Assembly (NCBI GenBank): GCA_033720975.1
Contig: JAWWBL010000004.1
Span: forward strand, 1 to 40,116
From: JAWWBL01 sp033720975
Lineage (GTDB): Bacteria; Actinomycetota; Acidimicrobiia; Spongiisociales; ZC4RG35
Direction of reading: 5' to 3'
Length of the DNA: 40,116 nt
Shown: positions 40,096-40,116 of the stretch, piece by piece
Layout of the letters: each line of letters begins with the position of its first letter
Position numbering within the stretch: position 1 is the first letter of the stretch
Notes under the pieces: model-generated
Database searches by the model: none
What the model saw: the letters and a program-made list of their open reading frames with translations, nothing else
Told to the model about the DNA's origin: nothing
Made by a program: the position numbers and the translations under genes

Positions 40096-40116
40096 CATGC
40101 GGGGGCGCCGCGGTTG

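Noticed and set aside
1..40116. CRISPR array, tRNA/rRNA, insertion sequence or prophage
   Set aside because: No regularly spaced direct repeats, no tRNA-like cloverleaf with CCA context noticed, no transposase, integrase or phage gene was found.

Overview
The window is chromosomal DNA of a high-GC actinobacterium (Actinomycetota), most likely an uncultured lineage near Acidimicrobiia. The pointers are a dapA-rnj pair near ftsK, two F420-type luciferase-like oxidoreductases, a mycothiol-type DinB/maleylpyruvate isomerase protein, a full-length Lhr helicase, a DnaE2 polymerase, and an actinobacterial LexA box (TCGAAC-N4-GTTCGA). The class-level placement is inference; no rRNA or tRNA gene was seen.

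Layout. 1-6.3 kb: the 5' part of ftsK (minus), a secreted EEP-fold nuclease and an iodotyrosine-deiodinase-like flavoprotein (plus), then the rnj-dapA operon (minus). 6.4-9.4 kb: four plus-strand genes (a polynucleotide-kinase/F420-oxidoreductase fusion, a redoxin, a cyclophilin, a MaoC hydratase). 9.4-12.2 kb: a minus-strand operon of a glycoside-hydrolase-like lipoprotein, an LLM oxidoreductase and a PEBP protein. 12.3-14.3 kb: two small orphan membrane or secreted proteins and an M16 protease. 14.4-18.1 kb: a CobT-like protein (HExxH plus VWA) overlapping a CobS/MoxR-like AAA protein whose two Mg2+-binding motif residues are altered, then a membrane protein. 18.1-22.2 kb: a LOG-family protein, the MDMPI-like/BtpA/enoyl-CoA hydratase operon, and an HD-GYP protein. 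22.3-26.6 kb: lhr. 26.6-30 kb: EamA transporter, SDR, universal stress protein, TolB-like lipoprotein. 30-31.5 kb: a wrecked VOC gene carrying a 49-bp near-perfect palindrome, a small orphan, and a protein made of eleven exact-length 22-residue repeats. 31.5-36.7 kb: ABC exporter, lipoprotein, a type II dehydroquinase/alpha-beta hydrolase fusion, a NicO-like transporter, and an SLT-type protein. 36.7-40.1 kb: dnaE2 with an SOS box.

The start signals follow one clear rule. At least fifteen genes on both strands have a TAnnnT hexamer ending 6 or 7 nt before an ATG, GTG or TTG start codon, and usually no Shine-Dalgarno sequence. This implies widespread leaderless transcription, and I used it to choose starts. 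Genes inside operons use 4-nt GTGA/ATGA overlaps or an SD sequence.

Most worth following up: the CobT/CobS-like pair with its apparent swap of Mg2+ ligands, the dehydroquinase-hydrolase fusion with one substrate-site His replaced by Tyr, the kinase-F420 oxidoreductase fusion, the 22-residue-repeat protein, and the palindrome in the broken VOC gene.
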